Shown here piece after piece: positions 7,795-15,652 of a stretch of DNA of 64,000 nucleotides. The notes below the pieces were generated by a model. The model ran no database searches. It saw nothing but the letters and a program-made list of their open reading frames with translations, and was not told the DNA's origin. Origin of the DNA: VRUE01 sp963703895 (GTDB taxonomy: Bacteria > Actinomycetota > Thermoleophilia > Solirubrobacterales > 70-9); the NCBI GenBank assembly GCA_963703895.1, contig CAVPFX010000001.1, positions 62,001 to 126,000 of the forward strand. The letters are read 5' to 3'. How positions within the stretch are numbered: position 1 is the stretch's first letter; every line of letters starts with the position of its first letter. The position numbers were made by a program, and so were the translations under genes.

Positions 7795-8496
7795 TCAGAA
7801 GATGTAGTTGTGCAGCTTCTCCGGTGCCAGCACGGTCACCCGGCCGCGGCCGGGCCGGACGACACCGGCGCGCTCGAGATCGGCGAGGAAGCGGCTGACG
7901 CTCTCGCGTGAGGTGCCGGCGAGCTGGGCCAGATCGGCCTGGTTCATGCGGATCGTCACCTCACCCCCCTCCCCCTCGCGCGGCGACTCCTCGGCCACCA
8001 GTTGGGAGAGGACGCCGGCGACGCGGCTGGGGACCGTCTGGAAGGACTGGCGCGAGATCCGCTCGTTGGCGGTACGCAGGCGGCGGACCAGGGCCGCGAT
8101 CAGCTTCACGGTGATTTCCGGATGGCGGGCCAGCAGAGCCCGTACCTCGCCGGCCGGCAAGGCAAGCAGCTCGCCGTCGCTGAGCGCTTCGACGCTGGCC
8201 GAGCGCACCTCGCCATCGAGCATCGCCAACTCGCCAAAGATGTCGCCAGGGCCAAGGCTCGCGAGGGTGATCGCCCGTCCGTCGGAGTGCTCGCGGGTGA
8301 CGCGGAAGCTGCCGTCGCGGACGATGTAGCAGGCGTCGGAGTGATCGCCCTCATGGAAGACCCGCGTGCCCGCGGGGAAGGAACGGGCAACGGCGACGCG
8401 CGAGAAACGCTCCAGCTCGGCCTCCTCGAGGTCCGCGAAGAGCGGCACGCTGCGCAGCAGCGCGACCGGCCCGAACCCCTCCTCACGATCTGCCAT
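7795..8496 (-). CDS. Crp/Fnr-family transcription regulator
   Basis: 233 aa from the chosen start. Residues about 10-125 form a cyclic-nucleotide-binding jelly roll (VFHEGDHSDACYIVRDG, GDIFGELAMLDGEVRSASV), followed by the dimer helix and a C-terminal winged HTH (NQADLAQLAGTSRESVSRFL). The FGELAMLDGxxRSASV loop resembles the Crp cAMP pocket. No Cys cluster ligands are evident. The start MADREEG was preferred over an ATG 57 bases upstream because GGAGGG lies about 12 bases before it and the extension has no domain content. It converges with the RTX gene; its targets are unknown. Confidence 0.9.
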   Translation of the reverse strand: MADREEGFGPVALLRSVPLFADLEEAELERFSRVAVARSFPAGTRVFHEGDHSDACYIVRDGSFRVTREHSDGRAITLASLGPGDIFGELAMLDGEVRSASVEALSDGELLALPAGEVRALLARHPEITVKLIAALVRRLRTANERISRQSFQTVPSRVAGVLSQLVAEESPREGEGGEVTIRMNQADLAQLAGTSRESVSRFLADLERAGVVRPGRGRVTVLAPEKLHNYIF

Positions 8497-8575
8497 CGCT
8501 TTGATTATCCCTCCGTTGGGGGGAGAACCCCGAACGCCCGGCGCCTTAGCCATAAATGAACCGATTCAGGAGCGT

Positions 8576-8593
8576 GTATACAGATCTGTAGAC
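8576..8593. promoter_or_regulatory. Palindromic operator before mazEF-like pair
   Basis: TACAGATCTGTA (8579-8590) is a perfect 12-bp palindrome. It extends with one mismatch to 18 bp and ends 7 bases before the antitoxin ATG. It overlaps a TATACA -10-like element. This fits autoregulation by the antitoxin or its complex with the toxin. It is an inference from position and symmetry. Confidence 0.55.
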
Positions 8594-8600
8594 TCAGTCC

Positions 8601-8840
8601 ATGGCTGCTACCGAGACGATGATGATCCGCGTGCGCCGCAGCACGCAGGAACGACTCGCTCGCGAGGCCGAGCTCGAGGGAAAGAGCTTGACCGAGATGT
8701 TTGATGCGACTGTGGACCTGTGGGAAGAGCGGCGCCTTCTCGACTCAATGGACGAGTCCTATCGGAAGCACGGGGACGAAATCCACGAGGAGATGAAAGA
8801 TTGGCTGGACTTCCCGGACAGGTCGCCCGATGCCGATTGA
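8601..8840 (+). CDS. Antitoxin, ribbon-helix-helix type
   Basis: 79 aa. The N-terminal MIRVRRSTQERLAREAELEG strand-helix followed by KSLTEMFDATVDLW looks like a ribbon-helix-helix DNA-binding domain. The acidic C-terminus (DEIHEEMKDWLDFPDRSPDAD) is typical of toxin-neutralising tails. It overlaps the MazF-like gene by 11 bp, so translation is probably coupled. The palindrome just upstream is the likely operator. Confidence 0.8.
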   Translation: MAATETMMIRVRRSTQERLAREAELEGKSLTEMFDATVDLWEERRLLDSMDESYRKHGDEIHEEMKDWLDFPDRSPDAD

Positions 8841-9192
8841 GCGTCAGAAGATCAAACGCGGCGACGTCTATATAGGTGATCCCGAGCCGGTCGTGGGACA
8901 CGAGCAAGGGGGGCGCCCCTTCCTGGTCGTCTCTATCGAGCAGATGAACCGGTCTCCGGCCAACATGGCGATCGCGGTTCCGCTGACCACAACCGATCGT
9001 CGCAACAAGCTGCACGTTCGGGTGGAGCCGCCCGAAGGGGGTTTGGAAAAGGTCAGCTTTGCGATGCCCGAGATGGTCCGATCGATTTCCTCGCTGCGCC
9101 TGCGGCGACGGCTGGGAGGAGCATCAATGGACACGGTCGAAAGCGTGGCCAATCGCATCGGTCTTCTTGTCGGCCTCGGCCGCTCTCGCTGA
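8830..9192 (+). CDS. MazF/PemK-family endoribonuclease toxin
   Basis: 120 aa, the usual MazF size. KRGDVYIGDPEPVVGHEQGG followed by RPFLVVS is the N-terminal MazF motif (RGDVYxxxxxP...GRPxLVVS). AIAVPLTTTDRR contains the T-x-T segment, and the conserved LRLRRRLGGA-type element lies near the C-terminus. By family knowledge it cleaves mRNA at short sequence motifs unless bound by its antitoxin. It starts 11 bp inside the antitoxin gene and converges on lhr. Confidence 0.88.
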   Translation: MPIERQKIKRGDVYIGDPEPVVGHEQGGRPFLVVSIEQMNRSPANMAIAVPLTTTDRRNKLHVRVEPPEGGLEKVSFAMPEMVRSISSLRLRRRLGGASMDTVESVANRIGLLVGLGRSR

Positions 9193-9206
9193 TCGGGGAT
9201 ACCGGG

Positions 9207-12200
9207 TCAGCGGGCGGCGAGGGTGAGTTTGCGGGGGCCGCGGCTGAAGCCGGCCTCGAGCAGGACGTCCTCCTGGCCGGAGCCGATCACGGGGTCGCCG
9301 TCGAGCTTCTCCAGGGAAAGCTTGGGCAGGCGGCCGGCGCCCACCTCCTTGGCCAGGGCACCCACGACCGCGGTTAGCTCGTCTTCGCTCAACTCGATCA
9401 GGCGGACGATGCCGCGCCCGCCGCGCTCGATGTAGAGCACCGGCGAGCCGTCGCGCATCAGCACGTGGGCCCCGGGGGTGCGAGCGGGGCGGCGCCCGCT
9501 GGGCGGTTTGGGCCAGGGCAGCGAGGCTCCGTAAGGGTTGGCGGGATCGGTGGCGGAGAGCAAGAGGAAGGAGCCGTCGTCGTAGGGCAGGGAGCGCAAG
9601 CGCTCGACCGCGCCGGGCAGGGCGAACTGGGCGCCACCGAGGCCCTCGACGAAGTAACCGCGGCGGGCGGTGCCGAGCAGCTCGAGGTTGCCTAGCTCGG
9701 CGTAGAGGCTGGAGAAGCCGCCGGGAATGCCCTCGGCGAGGACGGTCTCGCGGGTGACGATGCCGTAGCGCTCGAGCATCAGCTCGGCCTGGGCGCGCAG
9801 GCGGGGGCCCGTGGCCGGCGCCTTCTCGAAAAGCGCCGCGGTCAGCGACCAGCGCCCCTGCACCGCTGCACCGCTGCCGCGGCGGCGGGCGAAGCGGCGG
9901 CCGCGCTGCTCTGGCGGCGGTGCGCCCCGGCGGCGCGGGGCGCGCAGGGGGGCGAAGGCGTCGTTGGTCACCTCGCCCGCCCAGGCGAGGTCCCAAAGCG
10001 CGCTGTGCAGCTCCTCCGGCGGGTGATCGAGGTCGGCAAGCAGGTCGAGCCAGAAGTCGGGGCCAGCGGCGAGGCGCTCGCGGATCGCGTCGTGGACCTC
10101 GCCCTCTGGTTTTTCGAGCTTGAGGTTGGCTGGCGGTGGGCCGGCGAGGCGGACGTCGTCGCGGAAGTAGAGGGCGACGCGGCCGTCGCTGCGACCGCGG
10201 GCACCAGCGCCGATCCAGACCAGCTCGCCGCTGGTGCAGAGTTCGTCGAGCCAGGTGGGCGAGTAGGCGCCAAGCCGGCGCGGCAACACGTCGGCCTCCC
10301 AAACTTTCGGAGTCAGCGTTACCCCCTGCAGCGGCACCAGCGCCTCGCGCAAGCGATCCGGGCCGGCGCCGGCGGCACGGTGAGCGTCGACGTTCTGCCA
10401 GCTCGGCAGGAAGCGGGCGAAGCGCTCGCGGCCGGCGGGCTCGACTTCGCGGCGCAGGTGGGCGAGGCTGGCGCGGCGCACGCGGCGCAGGACGTCGGCA
10501 TCGCACCACTCGCGTTCGGAGCCACCGGGAAGCAGCTCGCCACGAACGAGCGTGCCGGAGCGCTCCAGCTCGCGCAGCGCCGGCATCGGGTCGATCCCGT
10601 AGCGAGCAGCAAACTGAACGGTTGGGAAGGGCCCGTGGGTGCGGGTGTAGCGGCGCACCAGGGTGATCAGCGGGTCGGCGGACTCCTCGAGGAAGCTTTC
10701 CGGTAGGCCGGCGGGCGGCGGCACGCCGAGCGCGTCGCGGAAGACGCCGGCGTCCTCGGCGGCGATGTAGCGCTCCTCGCCGTTGATCCGCACAAGTGCC
10801 GCGCGGCGCTCGCCGACAAGCTTCGCCAACATCGAGGCCGCCGAGTAGCCCTCGCTGACCCGCTCCTCGCACTCGGCCGCGGTCAGGTCCCCGACGTTGC
10901 GCAGCACCTGCTGCAGGGCGTCGCGGTCGCCGGCCTGGCCGGCCTCGGTGCGGTGCTGGAGCTGCGCCTCGACGTCTTCCAGCGCCTCCGGGTCGATCAG
11001 CTCGCGCAGCTCCTCCTGGCCGAGCAGCTCGCGCAGCAGGTCGCGGTCGAGCGCCAGCGCCGCCGCCCGCCGCTCGGCGTTCGGCGTGTCGCCCTCGTAC
11101 ATGTAGGTGGCGACGTAGTCGAAGAGCAGCGAGGAGGCGAAGGGCGAGGCGGTCGGGGTCTCGACCTCGACCAGGCTGAGCTTGCGCGAGTGCAGGTCAC
11201 GCAGCAGCTCGCCCAGCGAGGGCAGGTCGAGGACGTCGCGCAGCACCTCGCGGTAGGTCTCGAGGATGACCGGGAAGCGGGGGAAGTCGCGGGCGACCTC
11301 GAGCAGGCTCTGGGACTTCAGCCGCTGCTGCCAGAGCGGCGTGCGCTTGCCGGGGTAGGCGCGCGGAAGCAGCAACGAGCGGGCGGCGTTCTCGCGGAAG
11401 TGGGAGCCGAACAGGGCCGAGCCGGCGAGCTCGCCGACGACTAGCTCTTCGACCTCGTCGGGCTCGATCAGGACCAGGTCTGCGGGCGGCGGCTCATCGG
11501 CGTCGGGGAGGTGGATGACGATGCCGTCGTCGGACCAGATCGCGTCGGCCTCGAGCTCGCGCTCGGCGCGGATCTTGGCCGCCAGCGCCAGGCCCCAAGC
11601 GGCGTGGACGCGGCCGCCGTAGGGCGAGAGGATGCAGAGGCGCCAGTCGCCGATCTCGTCGCGGAAGCGCTCGACCACGATCGTCTCGTCGGAGGGGACG
11701 ACCCGGGTCGCGGTCTGCTGCTCGCGCAGGTAGGCGACCAGGTTCTCGGCGGCACGGCGGTCGAGGTCGTACTCCTTCGCCAGTTCCTTCGGCTCGCGCG
11801 AGACGGCCTCGCGAGCAAAGGCGCCGATCGCCTTGCCGAGCTCGGCCGGCCGGCCGATCCCGTCGCCCTTCCAGAAGGGCACGGCGCCGGGCACCCCCGG
11901 CGCGGGAGTGACGATGACGCGGTCGCGGGTGATGTCCTCGATCCGCCAGGTGGTGGCGCCGAGCAGGAAGGTCTGGCCGGGCCGGGCCTCGTAGACCATC
12001 TCCTCGTCGAGCTCGCCGACGCGGCGCCCGTCGGGCAGGTGGACGCCGTAGAGGCCGCGGTCGGGGATCGTGCCGGCGTTGGTGACGACCAGCGAACGGG
12101 CGCCTTTGCGGCCGTGCATGGTGCCCTCGGCGCGGTCCCAGACGATGCGCGGCCGCAGCTCGGCGAAGCGGTCGGAGGGGTAGCGGCCGTCGAGCATGTC

Positions 12201-13832
12201 GAGCACGTTCTCCAGCTGCTCGCGGGAGAGATCGTGGAAGGGCTCAGAGGCGGTGACGAGGCGCTCGACCTCGTCGATCTCCCACTCGTCGAGGGCGGCC
12301 ATCGCGACCAGCTGCTGGGCGAGCACGTCAAGCGGGTTCTGCGGGATCACCGTCTCCTCGATCGCGCCTTCGCGCATGCGGCGGGCGACGACCGCGCACT
12401 CGAGCAGGTCGGCGCGGAACTTGGGGAAGATGCGGCCGCGAGAGACCTCCCCCAGCGAGTGGCCGGCGCGGCCGACCCGCTGCAGACCGCGGCTGACCGA
12501 CTTCGGCGACTCGACCTGGATCACCAGGTCGACCGCGCCCATGTCGATCCCCAGCTCCAGGGACGACGTCGCGACCAGGCAGGGGAGCTGACCGGACTTG
12601 AGCAGCTCCTCAACGATCGTGCGCTCCTCGTGGGAGAGCGAGCCGTGGTGAGCGCGGGCAATTTCTACAGGGGCGGATGGGTCGGGTCCGTCGGGCCGGC
12701 TTTCGCCGGGAGTTCCCGACGGACCCGACCCATCCGCCCCAGGCGGATTCGCCCCCGCGTGCTCCGTCGCAGGCAATTCCTGCTCGCCTTCCCCGTTAGC
12801 GAGCTCGTTCAGGCGCTTGGCAAGGCGCTCAGAGGCGCGGCGGTTGTTGACGAAGATGATGGTTGACGTGTGTTCTTGGACGAGCTTCAGCAGCTCCGGG
12901 TAGATCGCCGGCCAGATCGATCTCACGTGAGCGAGGGGCTCCCCGTCTGTGGGGTTGCCGTCCTCGTTCGGGAAAGCAGGAGCTCCCGGTTCCGCCATGT
13001 CCTCCACCGGGACCACGATCTCCAAATCGAGCTCCTTGGCGATCCCGGCATCGACAATCTTGCACTCGCGTTTCGGCCCAACCAGGAACTGAGCAATCCG
13101 CTCCAGCGGTCGCTGCGTCGCCGAGAGCCCGATCCGTTGAAGACCAGGCGCATCTCCCGCGGGTGGCGGTGTAGGGGGTACCGCCCCTGAGGACGCTTTA
13201 GCGACCGGAAGGGGCGGTGGGTCCCCTGCACCGACAGGACCCGCGGGATGATCCGCATTGCTCTTCACCAGATGCTCCAACCGCTCCAAGCTCAGCGCCA
13301 GGTGGGACCCCCGCTTCGACTGGGCCACAGCGTGGATCTCGTCGACGATCACCGCCTCGGTGCTGAAGAAGATCTCGCGAACCGCCGAGGAGAGCATCAG
13401 ATAGAGCGACTCGGGGGTGGTGATGAGGATGTCGGGCGGTTTTTTCTGCATCGCCCGGCGCTCTTTCTGCGGCGTGTCGCCGGTGCGCAAGCCAACCGAT
13501 ATATCGGCGCCGATTCCCCGTAGGGGCGCCCGCAGATTGCGCTCGATGTCGTAGGAGAGGGCCTTCAGCGGCGAGACGTAGACGAGGCGGACGCCGTTGC
13601 CGCGATCGCTCTCGCGCGAGAGCTTGTCAATGCCCCAGAGGAAGCTGGCCAGCGTCTTGCCCGAGCCGGTAGGGGCACAGATCAGCGTGTTGGCACCACT
13701 CGAGATCGCCTCCCAGCCGCCGGCCTGCGCCGGCGTCGGGCCCTCAAAGGACGCCTCGAACCAGCGCCTTACCGGGGCGCTGAAGGGGGCTAGCGGATCG
13801 GATCCCGCGGTCGGTTTCGCATCGGTGGCCAA
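9207..13832 (-). CDS. lhr: Lhr-type ATP-dependent helicase, long form
   Basis: 1,541 aa, matching the roughly 1,500-aa Lhr family, which unwinds 3'-tailed DNA or RNA:DNA and acts in DNA repair. Visible motifs are Q-motif PTPAQAGGW, Walker A APTGSGKT (53-60), motif Ib TTPES, DEIH box (164-167), SAT in IGLSATQRPLE, motif IV IIFVNNRRASERLAKRLN, motif V SSLELGIDMG and motif VI QRVGRAGH. The long C-terminal Lhr core follows. Two Pro/Gly-rich insertions (residues 195-226 and 365-388) are encoded by DNA palindromes. The gene is convergent with the MazF-like gene. Confidence 0.95.
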   Translation of the reverse strand: MATDAKPTAGSDPLAPFSAPVRRWFEASFEGPTPAQAGGWEAISSGANTLICAPTGSGKTLASFLWGIDKLSRESDRGNGVRLVYVSPLKALSYDIERNLRAPLRGIGADISVGLRTGDTPQKERRAMQKKPPDILITTPESLYLMLSSAVREIFFSTEAVIVDEIHAVAQSKRGSHLALSLERLEHLVKSNADHPAGPVGAGDPPPLPVAKASSGAVPPTPPPAGDAPGLQRIGLSATQRPLERIAQFLVGPKRECKIVDAGIAKELDLEIVVPVEDMAEPGAPAFPNEDGNPTDGEPLAHVRSIWPAIYPELLKLVQEHTSTIIFVNNRRASERLAKRLNELANGEGEQELPATEHAGANPPGADGSGPSGTPGESRPDGPDPSAPVEIARAHHGSLSHEERTIVEELLKSGQLPCLVATSSLELGIDMGAVDLVIQVESPKSVSRGLQRVGRAGHSLGEVSRGRIFPKFRADLLECAVVARRMREGAIEETVIPQNPLDVLAQQLVAMAALDEWEIDEVERLVTASEPFHDLSREQLENVLDMLDGRYPSDRFAELRPRIVWDRAEGTMHGRKGARSLVVTNAGTIPDRGLYGVHLPDGRRVGELDEEMVYEARPGQTFLLGATTWRIEDITRDRVIVTPAPGVPGAVPFWKGDGIGRPAELGKAIGAFAREAVSREPKELAKEYDLDRRAAENLVAYLREQQTATRVVPSDETIVVERFRDEIGDWRLCILSPYGGRVHAAWGLALAAKIRAERELEADAIWSDDGIVIHLPDADEPPPADLVLIEPDEVEELVVGELAGSALFGSHFRENAARSLLLPRAYPGKRTPLWQQRLKSQSLLEVARDFPRFPVILETYREVLRDVLDLPSLGELLRDLHSRKLSLVEVETPTASPFASSLLFDYVATYMYEGDTPNAERRAAALALDRDLLRELLGQEELRELIDPEALEDVEAQLQHRTEAGQAGDRDALQQVLRNVGDLTAAECEERVSEGYSAASMLAKLVGERRAALVRINGEERYIAAEDAGVFRDALGVPPPAGLPESFLEESADPLITLVRRYTRTHGPFPTVQFAARYGIDPMPALRELERSGTLVRGELLPGGSEREWCDADVLRRVRRASLAHLRREVEPAGRERFARFLPSWQNVDAHRAAGAGPDRLREALVPLQGVTLTPKVWEADVLPRRLGAYSPTWLDELCTSGELVWIGAGARGRSDGRVALYFRDDVRLAGPPPANLKLEKPEGEVHDAIRERLAAGPDFWLDLLADLDHPPEELHSALWDLAWAGEVTNDAFAPLRAPRRRGAPPPEQRGRRFARRRGSGAAVQGRWSLTAALFEKAPATGPRLRAQAELMLERYGIVTRETVLAEGIPGGFSSLYAELGNLELLGTARRGYFVEGLGGAQFALPGAVERLRSLPYDDGSFLLLSATDPANPYGASLPWPKPPSGRRPARTPGAHVLMRDGSPVLYIERGGRGIVRLIELSEDELTAVVGALAKEVGAGRLPKLSLEKLDGDPVIGSGQEDVLLEAGFSRGPRKLTLAAR
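12670..12740. repeat. 26-bp perfect inverted repeat inside lhr
   Basis: Bases 12670-12695 are the exact reverse complement of 12715-12740. The 19-nt loop contains a further 5-bp stem (12696-12700 with 12705-12709). It encodes residues 365-388 of Lhr, a low-complexity Gly/Pro/Ser/Asp stretch between helicase motif IV and the ARAHHGSLS segment. It is in frame and does not disrupt the gene. Confidence 0.9.
13155..13248. repeat. Second in-frame palindromic element inside lhr
   Basis: Imperfect palindrome with a 10-bp perfect outer stem (TCCCGCGGGT with its complement ending at 13248) and an inner 8-bp match around ACCGCCCC. It encodes Lhr residues 195-226, rich in Pro, Gly and Ala, just before the IGLSATQRPLE motif. 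Its right arm begins GGGGCGGTGGGTC, close to the start of the 12670 element (GGGGCGGATGGGTC), which hints at a common family. Confidence 0.75.
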
Positions 13833-13863
13833 CCCACCGATCTTACGCAGGAAGAACTACGAG

Positions 13864-13898
13864 GGTCGTATTTCTCCCCGCAGAGGAGAAATACGACC
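13864..13898. terminator. 14-bp perfect hairpin, terminator-like
   Basis: GGTCGTATTTCTCC (13864-13877), a 7-nt loop, then the exact reverse complement (13885-13898). It lies 10 bases beyond the stop of the leftward hydrolase gene and before the lhr start codon on the same strand. No T-tract is present. Confidence 0.6.
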
Positions 13899-13907
13899 GT
13901 GCCCGGA

Positions 13908-15056
13908 TCAGCCCGGGCTACCGCCGGCGAACTTGACGTAGGCAAACCAGGACTTCTTCGGCACGAAGCCTTCGCCGAAGAGGCCGGTGCCGTCGCAGAA
14001 GTTGCAGATGTTGGGCTGGTCGTCAACCGAGAACCAGTAGATCTGCTTCAAGCGCCATCTCGCCTGGTTGCGCTCGAACAGGTTGAAGGCGCCTTTCAAC
14101 TGGGTGACCTGGCCTTTCGGTCCCTTGGCAAAACCGTCGTGCCCAGCCCGCGGCTGGGAGCTCCAGCCGATCTCGGTGATCCAGAGGCCCTTTCCGGCAT
14201 CGTGATTCTGGGTCAGAACCAAGCGGAACTCCTCGATGTCCGGCGTCAGCTGGCGATAGTCGGTGGTGTATGGGTGGAGCGCGACGCCACTGAACTTGCT
14301 CTTGATCCCGGGGGTAGAGCGGTACATCTGATCCAGAAAGTCGGTGGCGAAAAAGGCCTGGGCCGGCTTCTTTTTGAATTCCGCCTCCTTGGGCCGGGCA
14401 AACATGCCACCGAGAATCAGCTTGGCGCCCGAGTCGACGCTTTTGATCGCCGTGTAGGAGACGTTGACCAATTTGCCGTAGTCGGCCGGGCTGGGCCGCA
14501 CGACGAAGTACTTGAAGTTCTGCTCGTTCCAGATCTGCCAGGTCCGAATCGGACTTTCCGGCAAAGCCGGATTTGCCGCCCAGAAGGCGCCCCCGGGGCC
14601 ATAGCGGCGAACCACGAGTTCGAGGAAGTTGGCCCAAGCGGCGCGCTGCGCGCCCGTCTTCACCGGCAGCGTCTTCGGCGCCCGCACCGAGCCGTGCGAG
14701 CCGGGAACAGCCGCGGACGGGACCACCCAGGTGGGTGCGTTGTAGATGAAGGGAAGGACCCTCAACCCCGCTTGCGCCGCGCCGGCGATGAACGCGTCTA
14801 CGTGCGAGAAGTCGGCGACCCCCGGAGCCGTTTCCACGGCGCCCCAGCCAATCGGGATACGGACGCTCTCAACCCCGCCGGTACGCAGGCGCTGGAACTG
14901 TTCGACGCTCGGCGTGGCCTGGGGCGAGACCCCCCAGAATCCGGCCGGGACCGCCGCGGCCGAAGAAGCCGAGGCCGCCAGTGCAATCAGCGACACGGAC
15001 AAAGCGAATATCCAAGCACGCACCCGCCTCCGCGGGACCTTCCGCTCCTGAGCCAT
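13908..15056 (-). CDS. Secreted clan-A glycoside hydrolase (GH39/PslG-like), copy 1
   Basis: 382 aa. Signal peptide of about 35 aa with an RRRVR n-region and hydrophobic core, ending ASSAAAV. The mature part is a TIM barrel. RTWQIWNEQNF gives a candidate acid/base Glu178, and GLWITEIGWSS a candidate nucleophile Glu295. GVALHPY lies between them as in GH39-like enzymes such as PslG, which trims its own exopolysaccharide. A Cys pair occurs in ICNFCDG near the end. A paralogue at 52976-54139 shares the same layout. It precedes the polysaccharide locus and lies 2 bp downstream of the membrane-anchored protein gene on the same strand, so it may act on that glycan. Confidence 0.8.
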   Translation of the reverse strand: MAQERKVPRRRVRAWIFALSVSLIALAASASSAAAVPAGFWGVSPQATPSVEQFQRLRTGGVESVRIPIGWGAVETAPGVADFSHVDAFIAGAAQAGLRVLPFIYNAPTWVVPSAAVPGSHGSVRAPKTLPVKTGAQRAAWANFLELVVRRYGPGGAFWAANPALPESPIRTWQIWNEQNFKYFVVRPSPADYGKLVNVSYTAIKSVDSGAKLILGGMFARPKEAEFKKKPAQAFFATDFLDQMYRSTPGIKSKFSGVALHPYTTDYRQLTPDIEEFRLVLTQNHDAGKGLWITEIGWSSQPRAGHDGFAKGPKGQVTQLKGAFNLFERNQARWRLKQIYWFSVDDQPNICNFCDGTGLFGEGFVPKKSWFAYVKFAGGSPG

Positions 15057-15058
15057 GT

Positions 15059-15652
15059 TCAGTTCGCCTCGGGAGAGGGGGCCGACGGAGAGGAGCCGTG
15101 GCGCTGTCGCCGTTGCCTGATCATCACCACGGCAACCGAGATAGCCGCCAGGACAGCGATCGCGATCAGGACTGGCACCAGCGGCGAGGAGTCGCCGCTG
15201 TCGCTGGATTGCGAGGTGGGCGCCCCGGACGCCTTCTGGCTGCCAGGCTGCACCGCCTTCTTGGCGCTCTTGTTGGCGCTGCCGCCTGGGTTACCCTGGC
15301 CCGTGCCGCTGTCGTTGCCCTTGGCCGCCACGGCGCTTTCCTTCGAAGATGATTCGCTTTCGTCAGACCCTTCAGCTTCCTTCAAGTCTTCCGAGCCCGA
15401 GGAGTGGGACGGCGCGGTCCCCCCGCCGGTATCGGTACTCGAGGACTTCGCCGGGGTTTGCTTTTTGTGGTGGTTCGTGGGCGTGTTTTCGCCTTCGGCC
15501 TTCGGAATAGTGTCCGAGTACTGCACGCCGCTCGAGTCTTCGGCGTGAGCAAGCACAGGGAAACAAGCCAATGCCAGAGCAATCACTGACATCAACACGA
15601 GGGCGGAGCGGCCCCGATTTGGGCCCGAGAGATGGCGCGTCCCGACGTTCAT
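15059..15652 (-). CDS. Secreted Ser/Gly-rich membrane-anchored protein
   Basis: 197 aa, not recognised as a named family. It has a signal peptide (ALVLMSVIALALACFPVLAHA), a roughly 115-aa low-complexity middle rich in Ser, Gly, Asp, Glu and Lys, one transmembrane helix (LVPVLIAIAVLAAISVAVVM) and a basic tail RQRRQRHG. This is a single-pass surface protein with an extracellular stalk. The ATG at 15652 gives a complete signal peptide; a later ATG at 15592 would shorten the n-region. It overlaps the 5' end of the divergent polymerase frame. The hydrolase gene follows after 2 bp, suggesting an operon. Confidence 0.65.
   Translation of the reverse strand: MNVGTRHLSGPNRGRSALVLMSVIALALACFPVLAHAEDSSGVQYSDTIPKAEGENTPTNHHKKQTPAKSSSTDTGGGTAPSHSSGSEDLKEAEGSDESESSSKESAVAAKGNDSGTGQGNPGGSANKSAKKAVQPGSQKASGAPTSQSSDSGDSSPLVPVLIAIAVLAAISVAVVMIRQRRQRHGSSPSAPSPEAN

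Noticed and set aside
9124..10872. 582-codon frame on the same strand as lhr in another register
   Set aside because: It is Arg/Pro-rich noise overlapping the C-terminal part of Lhr, which has full family similarity.
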